64,000 nucleotides of DNA from Natribacillus halophilus (GTDB lineage Bacteria > Bacillota > Bacilli > Bacillales > Marinococcaceae), in contig NZ_FNEN01000010.1 in the NCBI RefSeq assembly GCF_900100185.1, positions 45,385 through 109,384 on the forward strand, given 5' to 3'. The first letter of the stretch is position 1. Every line of letters begins with the position of its first letter. Made by a program: the position numbers and the translations under genes. Of this stretch, positions 63,772 to 64,000 are shown piece after piece. The notes under the pieces were generated by a model. The model searched no databases. It was not told where the DNA came from and saw only the letters and a program-made list of their open reading frames with translations.

Positions 63772-64000
63772 TTAAGCGACATTATCGCCGTCAAATAGTT
63801 GATTGACCAAAAACGAGTCTTCAAAAAGGGTTTTAATATACTGGTATTCCTCGGACATCTTAAAGGCATGAATATCTACTACTCCTGACTCTGAGATGGC
63901 CGTGATAACCACGTCCAGAAGCTCATCAAACATTTCCCATAGCTGTTGCGCCATATTTTTCTCTACCAAGTCGTCTTTAATCTCTTCAAATAACCCTCCC
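63772..64000 (-). CDS. Unidentified protein, C-terminal part only
   Basis: The frame is open from the right window edge to a stop at 63772, so at least 75 residues are encoded and the start lies outside. The product is acidic and helical (Phe-Asp-Glu-Leu-Leu-Asp-Val-Val, Leu-Phe-Glu-Asp-Ser-Phe-Leu). No family recognised. A TTG at 63969 could be a start but has no ribosome site. Confidence 0.45.
   Translation of the reverse strand, partial: GGLFEEIKDDLVEKNMAQQLWEMFDELLDVVITAISESGVVDIHAFKMSEEYQYIKTLFEDSFLVNQLFDGDNVA

Overview
The window looks like chromosome from a halophilic or alkaliphilic member of the Bacillaceae. This is inferred from bacillithiol genes (BshB2/YojF), ClpE under two CtsR boxes, an aa3-type quinol oxidase operon, a CzrA/CzcD pair, an OpuA-like betaine transporter, and strongly acidic exported or lipid-anchored proteins. 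Salicibibacter or Geomicrobium relatives would fit, but that is a guess. I see no rRNA, tRNA or CRISPR array.

Layout. 1-3.95 kb is the right end of an AT-rich integrative element: a sigma-like regulator, a small HTH protein, two copies of a structured leader, a 48-aa SHOCT-like protein and a large serine recombinase that runs directly into a broken TauE/SafE gene. 4.3-21 kb is ordinary chromosome: an AtoE-type transporter, a quinone reductase, glcD and sfsA (each with one homopolymer frameshift), bacillithiol genes, an LD-carboxypeptidase, a HepT/MntA-type pair, a cold-shock gene framed by inverted repeats, a DEAD helicase, qoxABCD and zinc efflux. 22-28 kb holds clpE and a betaine ABC transporter. 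28.7-37.1 kb holds asparagine synthetase, ilvD and a GntR-controlled 2-methylcitrate operon (mmgD-prpD-prpB). 37-52.4 kb holds trhO, a nitroreductase, a PRC-barrel protein, fhs, a TetR gene with two tandem DHA2 pumps, a PrpB-like protein lacking catalytic residues, and the threonine-degrading pair kbl-tdh. 52.4-64 kb is accessory: an apparently orphan manganese-type riboswitch, gene fragments, an AbrB/Doc toxin-antitoxin module, then an AT-rich catabolic island (GntR, SDR, aldehyde dehydrogenase, DapA-like aldolase, FAD amine oxidase, YkvI transporter, RpiR).

How genes work together. The prp operon handles propionyl-CoA via methylcitrate. ProX/W/V import compatible solutes. QoxA-D form the terminal oxidase. 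Kbl and Tdh convert threonine to glycine and acetyl-CoA. In the island, the oxidase, aldolase and dehydrogenase look like consecutive steps of one unknown catabolic route fed by the transporter.

The most unusual signal is non-coding. Five intergenic arrays (21.3, 28.4, 34.5, 38.8 and 39.9 kb) share a repeat period of 52 bp, and each carries its own pair of complementary arms. The period is constant while the arm sequences differ between arrays, so they look like one repeat system whose sequence is free to change but whose geometry is not. The second is a gapless duplication, offset by 653 bp, of a leader RNA in the integrative element with a hairpin whose two strands change together.
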